Source of the DNA: Phymorhynchus buccinoides | Lineage: Eukaryota > Mollusca > Gastropoda > Neogastropoda > Raphitomidae | DNA: 64,000 nt | NCBI GenBank assembly: GCA_017654935.2 | Contig: CM065699.1 | Location: 51,910,160 to 51,974,159 of the forward strand | Direction: 5' to 3' | Part shown: in pieces, positions 49,301 to 62,700 of the stretch | Numbering within the stretch: the stretch's first letter is position 1 | How the letters are laid out: each line of letters starts with the position of its first letter | Program-made: the position numbers and the translations under genes | The notes under the pieces: generated by a model | Databases searched by the model: none | The model's input: the letters and a program-made list of their open reading frames with translations, nothing else | Told to the model about the DNA's origin: nothing

Positions 49301-50678
49301 CACGTATCCTCACCATACATCTCTATGAAGTTAATAAATAAAAGAATGAATGACATTAATATTGAAAACACATTGCATGTAATCATAACAACACAGTAAC
49401 ACCCACCTCTCTTCCACACACACACACACACGTGCGCACGCATTAACCTCATAATCAACGTCATAGAGCTGAAAGACAGGAGTGGGAGAATTGTTAATGT
49501 TGGAATTGCAGGCATTGCCACATGTAATTTCTCATAAGAGGTAATACACTGGTCCAAAACATGCAGCAAGAAAGCTGATTTTTAACACATTGAGGCATGC
49601 GATTTCACATTGAGGCATGCGATCAAGGTTTGATCAATTAGTTCATGGTGTTGCTAATCTTTTCTGAAATATCAGTCCGTAACAGTAGTAACTCTATCAC
49701 TTTTTGTGTGTGTGTGTGATTTTTGTTAAAACCTTATTGAATGGCCCATCCTAGAGCGTTTTAAGGGGAAACTACAGGCCAGTGCCGAGTGAGTTAAAGT
49801 AATGTGCATTTCTTCGATAAGATGAGGTTTGACGTCATTCACAGAAAGGTTTTGTTGGCTTCAAACAAGCAGAATGATCATGAGGAATTCTGTGGACGAC
49901 GTCAGAGTTTATGATCCAGTTACATTTTTCATCATTGTGCACAGATTTTACCTTTTTTGATCCTCCTTTAACATACATGATGAAGAGTGCGTTGTGTCTG
50001 CATTTGTCAGGTCCATGATGCAACCCAAGGGCTTTCTGACCAGGAGAGCAGGTACGTTGCTTTCTCTGTACTGTTGTCGTGTTGCTCATTACTAGTTCAT
50101 GATGCAACCCAAGGGCTTTCTGACCAGGAGAGCAGGTACGTTGCTTTCTCTGTACTGTTGTCGTGTTGCTCATTACTAGTTCATGATGCAACCCAAGGGC
50201 TTTCTGACCAGGAGAGCAGGTACGTTGCTTTCTCTGTACTGTTGTTGTGTTGCTCATTACTAGTTCATGATGCAACCCAAGGGCTCTCTGACCAGGAGAG
50301 CAGGTACGTTGCTTTCTCTGTACTGTTGTCGTGTTGCTCATTACTAGTTCATGATGCAACCCAAGGGCTTTCTGACCAGGAGAGCAGGTACGTTGCTTTC
50401 TCTGTACTGTTGTCGTGTTGTACATTACTGGCCAGCGATGGCGTTAACTGCTATGTGTCAGTAAAAGACTGATTGCAAAACTAAAATACCGAGAGAAAAA
50501 AATAGTGACCTGTTAGTCCCAGGGACTGAAAAGGTTTTTTCCTACAACTGAAAAACCGAGGCCTGATCAAATAGGTCTGATAAAATACTGTGGTTTTCAC
50601 TGCTTTTTGTTTCCCTGGGACTGTTTTTGTTTGTTTGTGTGTGTGTGTGCGTGTGTGTGTGCGTGTGCGTGTGTGTGC

Positions 50679-50728
<50 letters not shown>

Positions 50729-53700
50729 CGTTGATGGAACTGGTTTTCAAAACTCCTAGTGCAATCACTGTTACCGGTATTTCTGTCTTTCTTGCCCACA
50801 ATAAACAGATGCACTTAAGAGTAGAGTAAAAAACGTGAAGCAGCAGCGATCAAACAAATGTAGGCCCCTGATTTTCCCAATGTTTTTGCTTTTGTGTCGA
50901 CAGTGAGGGAGAAGGGTACTCTCCCCTGAAGACACCGCGTCTGCCGGAGAAGCAGCGGACGCCCAACACCACCGCTTCCAAACTGAGCGTCAGGTACGTA
51001 CACAGAGGTGCAAATGTTCCCAAACACGCTGGAAATCAGGTTTTTTTTGGGTGGCGCCGAAACTTATGGCTTCCGGTTTTGATAGTGCCAAAACTTGTGG
51101 TTTCCGGTTTTTGGAGTTACCGGAGGCATGAGAGACAGGAAAATGATGTTGCTAGTTTTGTAAGTGATAGCGCAGCTTTGTGCTTAATCATTTTCCCTTT
51201 GCAACAATCCCATACTCCTGCATAGTGTTTTCAACATTTAGCAGTTTGTTTGTGTGCCCCGCTGTCTGGAACTCTCTCCCTGTCCATCTCCGTCACCAGC
51301 ACAACGTTGCTGCTTTCAAAACCCAGCTCAAGACCCATCGGTTTCAGAAAGCTTTTTCTCTGTGATTGTTTTTCTTCACAAACGTGGTAATGTGTGAGAA
51401 TGGTTCATGAAAGTATGTCTGCGTGTTATTCAGTGAATGCAAGTGCCTGTAGTCTGAATTAGCTCTATGGGCAAATGTTAAGAATAGCTCCTTCCTCAGC
51501 CCCTGCCATTCATTTCAAATGGTTTCAGGTTAGGGTTTGGGATAGGGTTAGGGATAGGTTTAGGGTAAGTTTAGCAGTCAACTTTTATTTTTGTGTGTAT
51601 TTGACTAGTACTAAGCTGACCCTAAACCTGTCCCTAACCCTAACCTGAAACTGTCTAATCCACACACACACAAAATTGATGGTATGTTGTGAGATTGACA
51701 CTTAACTGACCCTAAACCTATCCCTAACCTGAAACCGTCTAATCCACACAATTTATGGTATGTTATGAGATTCACAGTTAACTGACCCTAAACCTATCCC
51801 TAACCCTATCCGAAACCCTAACTGAAACCAACTGAAATGCCTAACATAGATTCACTCCCCTTGAACTGCTGGTCTCGGATTCTGCGACCTGAACAAGCGG
51901 AGGTGTGGCTGCGAATTGGGATTCGGAATGAGCGGTGTGGGAGCAACGCCACTGTACGACCCAGAAGATGGGACAGCAAAAACAACAACTAAAAACCGAC
52001 TGAAATGAATGGAAGGGGCAGAGGAGGAAGCTTTTATTAACATTTGCCGCTCTATGAATACTATGCATTATTATCATCATTATCTCCCTAGAAACAGGGG
52101 TGATGAAGAAGGAGCCCAGGCCAGACGGGGGAAGGGCAGGGGTGGGCAGTCCAGGAGGAGGAAGGTCCAGCAGGGTCTTCCCACCAGCGTGGTCAAGGCC
52201 ACTTTCTCCCACTTCTGCCAGCTGCGCGTGTCCAGGGACGCTATAGAGGAGGTGGAAAAAATGTAGGTGCTGCTTTATTGTTGTGAAATAAAGGGTCCTT
52301 GTCCTGGGGTGGTTCTTTATTGTTGTGAAATAGAGGGTCCTTGTCCTGGGGTGGTTCTTTATTGTTGTGAAATAAAGGGTCCTTGTCCTGGGGTGGTTCT
52401 TTATTGTTGTGAAATAGAGGGTCCTTGTCCTGGGGTGGTTCTTTATTGTTGTGAAATAAAGGGTCCTTGTCCTGGGGTGGTTCTTTATTGTTGTGAAATA
52501 GAGGGTCCTTGTCCTGGGGTGGTTCTTTATTGTTGTGAAATAGAGGGTCCTTGTCCTGGGGTGGTTCTTTATTGTTGTGAAATAGAGGGTCCTTGTCCTG
52601 GGGTGGTTCTTTATTGTTGTGAAATAGAGGGTCCTTGTCCTGGGGTGGTTCTTTATTGTTGTGAAATAGAGGGTCCTTGTCCTGGGGTGGTTCTTTATTG
52701 TTGTGAAATAAAGGGTCCTTGTCCTGGGGTGGTTCTTTATTGTTGTGAAATAGAGGGTCCTTGTCCTGGGGTGGTTCTTTATTGTTGTGAAATAGAGGGT
52801 CCTTGTCCTGGGGTGGTTCTTTATTGTTGTGAAATAGAGGGTCCTTGTCCTGGGGTGGTTCTTTATTGTTGTGAAATAGAGGGTCCTTGTCCTGGGGTGG
52901 TTCTTTATTGTTGTGAAATAGAGGGTCCTTGTCCTGGGGTGGTTCTTTATTGTTGTGAAATAGAGTGTCCTTGTCCTGGGGTGGTTCTTTATTGTTGTGA
53001 AATAGAGGGTCCTTGTCCTGGGGTGGTTCTTTATTGTTGTGAAATAGAGGGTCCTTGTCCTGGGGTGGTTCTTTATTGTTGTGAAATAGAGGGTCCTTGT
53101 CCTGGGGTGGTTCTTTATTGTTGTGAAATAAAGGGTCCTTGTCCTGGGGTGGTTCTTTATTGTTGTGAAATAGAGGGTCCTTGTCCTGGGGTGGTTCTTT
53201 ATTGTTGTGAAATAGAGGGTCCTTGTCCTGGGGTGGTTCTTTATTGTTGTGAAATAGAGGGTCCTTGTCCTGGGGTGGTTCTTTATTGTTGTGAAATAGA
53301 GGGTCCTTGTCCTGGGGTGGTTCTTTATTGTTGTGAAATAGAGGGTCCTTGTCCTGGGGTGGTTCTTTATTGTTGTGAAATAGAGGGTCCTTGTCCTGGG
53401 GTGGTTCTTTATTGTTGTGAAATAAAGGGTCCTTGTCCTGGGGTGGTTCTTTATTGTTGTGAAATAGAGGGTCCTTGTCCTGGGGTGGTTCTTTATTGTT
53501 GTGAAATAGAGGGTCCTTGTCCTGGGGTGGTTCTTTATTGTTGTGAAATAGAGGGTCCTTGTCCTGGGGTGGTTCTTTATTGTTGTGAAATAGAGGGTCC
53601 TTGTCCTGGGGTGGTTCTTTATTGTTGTGAAATAGAGGGTCCTTGTCCTGGGGTGGTTCTTTATTGTTGTGAAATAGAGGGTCCTTGTCCTGGGGTGGTT

Positions 53701-56700
53701 CTTTATTGTTGTGAAATAGAGGTCCTTGTCCTGGGGTGGTTCTTTATTGTTGTGAAATAGAGGGTCCTTGTCCTGGGGTGGTTCTTTATTGTTGTGAAAT
53801 AGAGGGTCCTTGTCCTGGGGTGGTTCTTTATTGTTGTGAAATAGAGGGTCCTTGTCCTGGGGTGGTTCTTTATTGTTGTGAAATAGAGGGTCCTTGTCCT
53901 GGGGTGGTTCTTTATTGTTGTGAAATAGAGGGTCCTTGTCCTGGGGTGGTTCTTTATTGTTGTGAAATAGAGGGTCCTTGTCCTGGGGTGGTTCTTTATT
54001 GTTGTGAAATAGAGGGTCCTTGTCCTGGGGTGGTTCTTTATTGTTGTGAAATAAAGGGTCCTTGTCCTGGGGTGGTTCTTTATTGTTGTGAAATAAAGGG
54101 TCCTTGTCCTGGGGTGGTTCTTTATTGTTGTGAAATAGAGTGTCCTTGTCCTGGGGTGGTTCTTTATTGTTGTGAAATAGAGTGTCCTTGTCCTGGGGTG
54201 GTTCTTTATTGTTGTGAAATAGAGGGTCCTTGTCCTGGGGTGGTTCTTTATTGTTGTGAAATAGAGGGTCCTTGTCCTGGGGTGGTTCTTTATTGTTGTG
54301 AAATAGAGGGTCCTTGTCCTGGGGTGGTTCTTTATTGTTGTGAAATAGAGGGTCCTTGTCCTGGGGTGGTTCTTTATTGTTGTGAAATAAAGGGTCCTTG
54401 TCCTGGGGTGGTTCTTTATTGTTGTGAAATAGAGGGTCCTTGTCCTGGGGTGGTTCTTTATTGTTGTGAAATAGAGGGTCCTTGTCCTGGGGTGGTTCTT
54501 TATTGTTGTGAAATAAAGGGTCCTTGTCCTGGGGTGGTTCTTTATTGTTGTGAAATAGAGGGTCCTTGTCCTGGGGTGGTTCTTTATTGTTGTGAAATAG
54601 AGGGTCCTTGTCCTGGGGTGGTTCTTTATTGTTGTGAAATAGAGGGTCCTTGTCCTGGGGTGGTTCTTTATTGTTGTGAAATAGAGGGTCCTTGTCCTGG
54701 GGTGGTTCTTTATTGTTGTGAAATAGAGGGTCCTTGTCCTGGGGTGGTTCTTTATTGTTGTGAAATAGAGGGTCCTTGTCCTGGGGTGGTTCTTTATTGT
54801 TGTGAAATAAAGGGTCCTTGTCCTGGGGTGGTTCTTTATTGTTGTGAAATAGAGGGTCCTTGTCCTGGGGTGGTTCTTTATTGTTGTGAAATAGAGGGTC
54901 CTTGTCCTGGGGTGGTTCTTTATTGTTGTGAAATAGAGGGTCCTTGTCCTGGGGTGGTTCTTTATTGTTGTGAAATAGAGGGTCCTTGTCCTGGGGTGGT
55001 TCTTTATTGTTGTGAAATAGAGGGTCCTTGTCCTGGGGTGGTTCTTTATTGTTGTGAAATAGAGTGTCCTTGTCCTGGGGTGGTTCTTTATTGTTGTGAA
55101 ATAGAGGGTCCTTGTCCTGGGGTGGTTCTTTATTGTTGTGAAATAGAGGGTCCTTGTCCTGGGGTGGTTCTTTATTGTTGTGAAATAGAGGGTCCTTGTC
55201 CTGGGGTGGTTCTTTATTGTTGTGAAATAAAGGGTCCTTGTCCTGGGGTGGTTCTTTATTGTTGTGAAATAAAGGGTCCTTGTCCTGGGGTGGTTCTTTA
55301 TTGTTGTGAAATAAAGGGTCCTTGTCCTGGGGTGGTTCTTTATTGTTGTGAAATAGAGTGTCCTTGTCCTGGGGTGGTTCTTTATTGTTGTGAAATAGAG
55401 GGTCCTTGTCCTGGGGTGGTTCTTTATTGTTGTGAAATAGAGGGTCCTTGTCCTGGGGTGGTTCTTTATTGTTGTGAAATAGAGGGTCCTTGTCCTGGGG
55501 TGGTTCTTTATTGTTGTGAAATAGAGGGTCCTTGTCCTGGGGTGGTTCTTTATTGTTGTGAAATAGAGGGTCCTTGTCCTGGGGTGGTTCTTTATTGTTG
55601 TGAAATAGAGGGTCCTTGTCCTGGGGTGGTTCTTTATTGTTGTGAAATAAAGGGTCCTTGTCCTGGGGTGGTTCTTTATTGTTGTGAAATAAAGGGTCCT
55701 TGTCCTGGGGTGGTTCTTTATTGTTGTGAAATAGAGGGTCCTTGTCCTGGGGTGGTTCTTTATTGTTGTGAAATAGAGGGTCCTTGTCCTGGGGTGGTTC
55801 TTTATTGTTGTGAAATAGAGGGTCCTTGTCCTGGGGTGGTTCTTTATTGTTGTGAAATAGAGGGTCCTTGTCCTGGGGTGGTTCTTTATTGTTGTGAAAT
55901 AGAGGGTCCTTGTCCTGGGGTGGTTCTTTATTGTTGTGAAATAAAGGTACCGTAAACAATGGGACTATAAGGCGCACCTGTATGTAAGCCGCACCCCAGC
56001 GTGTCCAAGGACGCTATAGAGGAGGTGGAAAAAATGTAGGTGCTTCTTTATTTTATTGTTGTGAAATAGAGGGTCCTTATCCTTGGGTGCTTCTTTATTG
56101 TTGTGAAATAAAGGGTCCTCTTCACTATCCTGTATCTCAATGTGGCTATTGCTTATGCTTTGCTAGGCGAATTGGTGCCGGAAATAACTTTGCCGAGGGG
56201 AGTTAATTTTAGAGAGCTACCTTTCTTTCTTCACTACTATCCTCTCTCCTTGCCTCACTATTTCTAGCTTTGTTTAACCCAAGTTCTATCGAGACATGCC
56301 GGTTTGTTCTGTGTTGTTGAGTGTAACATAAGTCAAGACTATGCCATTCTTGAATCAATGTTGGTTTGTTTGTGCACAAATTCTCTCCACCACTGTTGTT
56401 GTGTGCTGTGTGGGTGATGGTCATATAGGCAGTCCTGGGTCATCCTTTCTGTACACCATTCTCTCCACCACTGTTGTTGTGTGCTGTGTGGGTGGTGGTC
56501 ATATAGGCAGGCCTGGGTCATCCTTTCTGTACACCATTCTCTCCACCACTGTTGTTGTGTACTGTGTGGGTGATGGTCATATAGGCAGTCCTGGGTCATC
56601 CTTTCTGTACACCATTCTCTCCACCACTGTTGTTGTGTGCTGTGTGGGTGATGGTCATTTTGGCAGTCCTGGGTCATCCTTTTTTGAGGATGAACCTGGG

Positions 56701-59700
56701 TCTGTCTCAATGTGGCTGTTATGCTTTGCTAGGCGAATTGGTGCCAAAAATAACTTTGGTGAAGGGAGTTATATTTTAGAGAGCTACTTTCCCTTACTTC
56801 ACCACTAATCTGTGATACATATATTCTGAGAAGTAGAGATGATTAAGACCATTATGTTCAGGCGCTGCTCCAAACCTAGAGGTAATCTGGCTCTGTGGAA
56901 AACCAGTTTATCCGCTTCATCTCTGCAGTTATGCAACATTGCATCACCAGGTTTGGAGCTATTGATAAAACCATGAACAGACAAAAAATGCACACACACA
57001 CACACACACACACATTTTGAGGTAACGCGGTGTGCCTCTAACGTAGCAGCTTGCTACCTTTCGGTGATGAACTGAAACCCAGTTTATCAGATGGGAGTTT
57101 TGAACGCCAGAGATGTACACAGATCTGTTTACCTTACGGATTTGTCCGTAATTTTCACGTTTTTAGACCTCCGATTACGCTATTACGGTCAGCATAAAAA
57201 AATTCAGCATTTCCGATGAACGAGTCCGAAAAAAAGAAGAAGAAATCAAAAGAAGGCATGGCTTTTGAACCGTACTCGCCACTGTCATCGGCTATCAAAG
57301 CTAGTGATGTCCCTTGAATCGTTCTGTACTTCCGGTGGGTTCGCTTCCTGTTTACAGGCCCATACTGCCACTTCATAGGTGCAATCGCAATTATGCCGTA
57401 AAAAACAACACATGTAAGTGCGTAAGTGTGTATTTGAGTATCTGCCTCCCCCCCCCACCCTCCCAGAAATTTTGACAGAAGTGGAGTTTGGACATGAAGT
57501 TGCAGCGCTTCCCCCCCCCACCGGTTGTCAAAAGTTCTGAAGGTAGTGGAAAATCCGTGTGGAAGGATTTCTCTGTCGGCAAACTTACTGACATATGCCT
57601 GAAATTACAGATTTGAGAGCTTGGGATTTCTGACTGAAACTTTGGGGTAAACAGGTCTGTGTACATCAGTTGTTGTATTACCCTGGCTTAAAGACTCCAG
57701 GGATCATCCCAACAGCCGAAGCACTTGAACACTATGGTACAAATGCACCAGCTAGGGATGAAAACATTACGTGTGTGACCGTTTTTGATTACCCTGCCAC
57801 GTGGGCAGCCACACTCCGACTTCGGAGGATTTAAGACTGATGATGTTATGCTAGGAGCTTGCCACGGCTTAGGACAATCACCCGCACAACTATGCAGAGC
57901 ATAACATTTTGAAGTAGCCTTGGTGTTCTAGCATACCTTCTTTTTCGGACTATAAGGCGATACTTTTTTCAAGACTCGGACCCCTGCGCCTTATAATGTG
58001 ACTGATGAAATAGTAAGAAAATGTAACAAAATATGAAATTTGGGTAAAATTGGGGGGGTGCGCCTTATAGTCCAAAAAATATGGTATGTCAACTGGTCTG
58101 CCAAGGCGATGTACATCAGTGCATCCCACTGAACCCTGACTTTGCTGTTGCGTTGTGCAGGCAGGACCAGTACTGGAAGAGCGTGGCGGAGGACTTCGCT
58201 CTGCACGCCAAGGCGATGTACATCAGTGCATCCCACTGAACCCTGACTTTGCTGTTGCGTTGTGCACGCAGGACCAGTACTGGAAGAGCGTGGCGGAGGA
58301 CTTCGCTCTGCACGCCAAGGCGATGTACATCAGTGCATCCCACTGAACCCTGACTTTGCTGTTGCGTTGTGCACGCAGGACCAGTACTGGAAGAGCGTGG
58401 CGGAGGACTTCGCTCTGCACGCCAAGGCGATGTACATCAGTGCATCCCACTGAACCCTGACTTTGCTGTTGCGTTGTGCACGCAGGACCAGTACTGGAAG
58501 AGCGTGGCGGAGGACTTCGCTCTGCACGCCAAGGCGATGTACATCAGTGCATCCCACTGAACCCTGACTTTGCTGTTGCGTTGTGCAGGCAGGACCAGTA
58601 CTGGAAGAGCGTGGCGGAGGACTTCGCTCTGCACGCCAAGGCGATGTACATCAGTGCATCCCACTGAACCCTGACTTTGCTGTTGCGTTGTGCAGGCAGG
58701 ACCAGTACTGGAAGAGCGTGGCGGAGGACTTCGCTCTGCACGCCAAGGCGATGTACATCAGTGCATCCCACTGAACCCTGACTTTGCTGTTGCGTTGTGC
58801 ACGCAGGACCAGTACTGGAAGAGCGTGGCGGAGGACTTCGCTCTGCACGCCAAGGCGATGTACATCAGTGCATCCCACTGAACCCTGACTTTGCTGTTGC
58901 GTTGTGCACGCAGGACCAGTACTGGAAGAGCGTGGCGGAGGACTTCGCTCTGCACGCCAAGGCGATGTACATCAGTGCATCCCACTGAACCCTGACTTTG
59001 CTGTTGCGTTGTGCACGCAGGACCAGTACTGGAAGAGCGTGGCGGAGGACTTCGCTCTGCACGCCAAGGCGATGTACATCAGTGCATCCCACTGAACCCT
59101 GACTTTGCTGTTGCGTTGTGCACGCAGGACCAGTACTGGAAGAGCGTGGCGGAGGACTTCGCTCTGCACGCCAAGGCGATGTACATCAGTGCATCCCACT
59201 GAACCCTGACTTTGCTGTTGCGTTGTGCAGGCAGGACCAGTACTGGAAGAGCGTGGCGGAGGACTTCGCTCTGCACGCCAAGGCGATGTACATCAGTGCA
59301 TCCCACTGAACCCTGACTTTGCTGTTGCGTTGTGCAGGCAGGACCAGTACTGGAAGAGCGTGGCGGAGGACTTCGCTCTGCACGCCAAGGCGATGTACAT
59401 CAGTGCATCCCACTGAACCCTGACTTTGCTGTTGCGTTGTGCAGGCAGGACCAGTACTGGAAGAGCGTGGCGGAGGACTTCGCTCTGCACGCCAAGGCGA
59501 TGTACATCAGTGCATCCCACTGAACCCTGACTTTGCTGTTGCGTTGTGCAGGCAGGACCAGTACTGGAAGAGCGTGGCGGAGGACCTGGAGGCCTTCGCT
59601 CTGCACGCCAAGGCGATGTACATCAGTGCATCCCACTGAACCCTGACTTTGCTGTTGCGTTGTGCAGGCAGGACCAGTACTGGAAGAGCGTGGCGGAGGA

Positions 59701-62700
59701 CCTGGAGGCCTTCGCTCTGCACGCCGGCAGAAAGACCATCAGCCTCAGCGACATGGAACTGCTCATGAGAAGGTGACCCCTCCGCTTTCCTCTGCCTGAT
59801 GATGAGATTAGCGTCCAATCGGTCAGAGACCCTTATGGACGGCTTTCTTCTGCTCGACTGCTTTGCTTTTGTCCTGGTGGTTTCTTTGCTTGTTTTGTCA
59901 TTTTCCGTCATTTTAAAAGTCTAGTCCGGTCAGTGCTTTTTCTTTTTCTCTATTTATGATTTTTGAAGTTCAGTCCGGCACTAAGGTTCATAATTAGATT
60001 TTGTACTCTCTCTTAGACTTTTTTTCCCCCCGTAGAATTTGCTGAGGAAGGTTTAAACTTTGTTTCTTTTAAGACCACATGTATTGTCGTTTGTGTTGCA
60101 GACAAGGGTTTGTCATCGACAAATGCTCGATGGATAATCTCGCTGCCAAGTACCTTCCTTCCCATATGTCTATCTGTCTGTGTGTGAGCTTTGCCGGCTT
60201 TGCCTCCTGTTTCTCTTGGTTGTTGCAGGCAAGGGTTTGTCACCGACAAATGCTCTATGGACAACCTCATTGCCAAGTACCTCCCCTTGTCTGTGTGTGA
60301 GCTTTGAAGGCCTTGGCTCCTGTTTCTCTTGGTTGTTGCAGGCAAGGGTTTGTCACCGACAAATGCTTGATGGACAACCTCATTGCCAAGTACCTCCCCT
60401 TGTCTGTGTGTGAGCTTTGAAGGCCTTGGCTCCTGTTTCTCTTGGTTGTTGCAGGCAAGGGTTTGTCACTGACAAATGCTCGATGGACAACCTCATTGCC
60501 AAGTACCTCCCCTTGTCTGTGAGCTTTGAAGGCCTTGCCTCCTGTTTCTCTTGGTTGTTGCAGGCAAGGGTTTGTCACTGACAAATGCTCGATGGACAAC
60601 CTCATTGCCAAGTACCTCCCCTTGTCTGTGTGTGAGCTTTGACGGCTTTGCCTCCTGTTTGTTGTTGCAGGCAAGGGTTTGTCACCGACAAATGCTCGAT
60701 GGACAACCTCATTGCCAAGTACCTCCCCTTGTCTGTGTGTGAGCGTTGAAGGCCTTGCCTCCTGTTCTTGGTTGTTGCAGACAAGGGTTTGTCACTGACA
60801 AATGCTCGATGGCCAACCTCATTGCCAAGTACAGTGGAACCTCAGTATTACGACCACCCTACAGACTGGCCAAAACTGTCCGTAATTGCGAGACAGTCGC
60901 TACACTGAAGACTCTTTTAGTGATGAATAAGAAGAGAAGAGACTGAGTAAAACTGTCCGGATTATCAGGGTGTCCACGATACTGAGATGCCCGTTAGGCG
61001 AGGTTCCGCTGTACCTCCCCTTGTCTGTGTGTGAGCGTTGAAGGCCTTTGCCTCCTGTTTCTCTTGGTTGTTGCAGGCAGGGGTTTGTCACTGACAAATG
61101 CTCTATGGACAACCTCATTGCCAAGTACCTCCCCTTGTCTGTGTGTGAGCTTTGAAGGCCTTTGCCTCCTGTTTCTCTTGGTTGTTGCAGGCAGGGGTTT
61201 GTCACTGACAAATGCTCTATGGACAACCTCATTGCCAAGTACCTCCCCTTGTCTGTGTGTGAGCTTTGAAGGCCTTTGCCTCCTGTTTCTCTTGGTTGTT
61301 GCAGGCATGGGTTTGTCACAGACAAATGCTCGATGGACAACCTCATTGCCAAGTACATCCCCTTGTCTGTGTGTGAGCTTTGAAGGCCTTGACTCCTGTT
61401 TCTCTTGGTTGTTGCAGGCATGGGTTTGTCACAGACAAATGCTCGATGGACAACCTCATTGCCAAGTACATCCCCTTGTCTGTGTGTGAGCTTTGAAGGC
61501 CTTTGCCTCCTGTTTCTCTTGGTTGTTGCAGGCAGGGGTTTGTCACTGACAAATGTTCTATGGACAACCTCATTGTCAAGTACCTCCACTTGTCTGTGTG
61601 TGAGCTTTGAAGGCTTTGCCTCCTGTTTCTCTTGGTTGTTGCAGACAAGGGTTTGTCACTGACAAATGCTCTATGGACAACCTCATTGCCAAGTACCTCC
61701 CCTTGTCTGTGTGTGAGCTTTGAAGGCCTTTGCCTCCTGTTTCTCTTGGTTGTTGCAGGCAAGGGTTTGTCACTGACAAATGCTCGATGGACAACCTTAT
61801 TGCCAAGTACCTCCCCTTGTCTGTGTGTGTGAGCTTTGAAGGCCTTTGCCTCCTGTTTCTCTTGGTTGTTGCAGGCATGGGTTTGTCACAGACAAATGCT
61901 CGATGGACAACCTCATTGCCAAGTGCATCCCCTTGTCTGTGTGTGAGCTTTGAAGGCCTTGACTCCTGTTTCTCTTGGTTGTTGCAGGCATGGGTTTGTC
62001 ACAGACAAATGCTCGATGGACAACCTCATTGCCAAGTACCTCCCCTTGTCTGTGTGTGAGCTTTGAAGGCCTTGACTCCTGTTTCTCTTGGTTGTTGCAG
62101 ACAAGGGTTTGTCACTGACAAATGCTCGATGGACAACCTCATTGCCAAGTACCTCCCCTTGTCTGTGTGCGAGCGTTGAATGCCTTGCCTCCTGTTTCTC
62201 TTGGTTGTTGCAGGCATGGGTTTGTCACCGACAAATGCTCGATGGACAACCTCATTGCCAAGTACCTCCCCTTGTCTGTGTGTGAGCTTTGAAGGCCTTG
62301 CCTCCTGTTTCTCTTGGTTGTTGCAGGCATGGGTTTGTCACCGACAAATGCTCGATGGACAACCTCATTGCCAAGTACCTACCCTTGTCTGTGTGTGTGA
62401 GCTTTGAAGGCCTTTCCCTCCTGTTTCTCTTGGTTGTTGCAGGCATGGGTTTGTCACAGACAAATGCTCGATGGACAACCTCATTGCCAAGTACATCCCC
62501 TTGTCTGTGTGTGAGCTTTGAAGGCCTTGACTCCTGTTTCTCTTGGTTGTTGCAGGCATGGGTTTGTCACAGACAAATGCTCGATGGACAACCTCATTGC
62601 CAAGTACCTCCCCTTGTCTGTGTGTGAGCTTTGAAGGCCTTGACTCCTGTTTCTCTTGGTTGTTGCAGGCAAGGGTTTGTCACCGACAAATGCTCGATGG

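Noticed and set aside
51841..55977. Frames of 1378, 739 and 497 residues
   Set aside because: Products of the 42-bp (14-codon) array; the + strand frames merely read intron repeats after the exon 11 donor.
55999..56040. Second functional exon 11
   Set aside because: Only the last 38 nt are present and no acceptor in phase lies upstream.
58155..59639. Series of 63-residue frames on + and 75-residue frames on -
   Set aside because: Each is one unit of the 107-bp exon 12 array read through its intron part; not separate genes.
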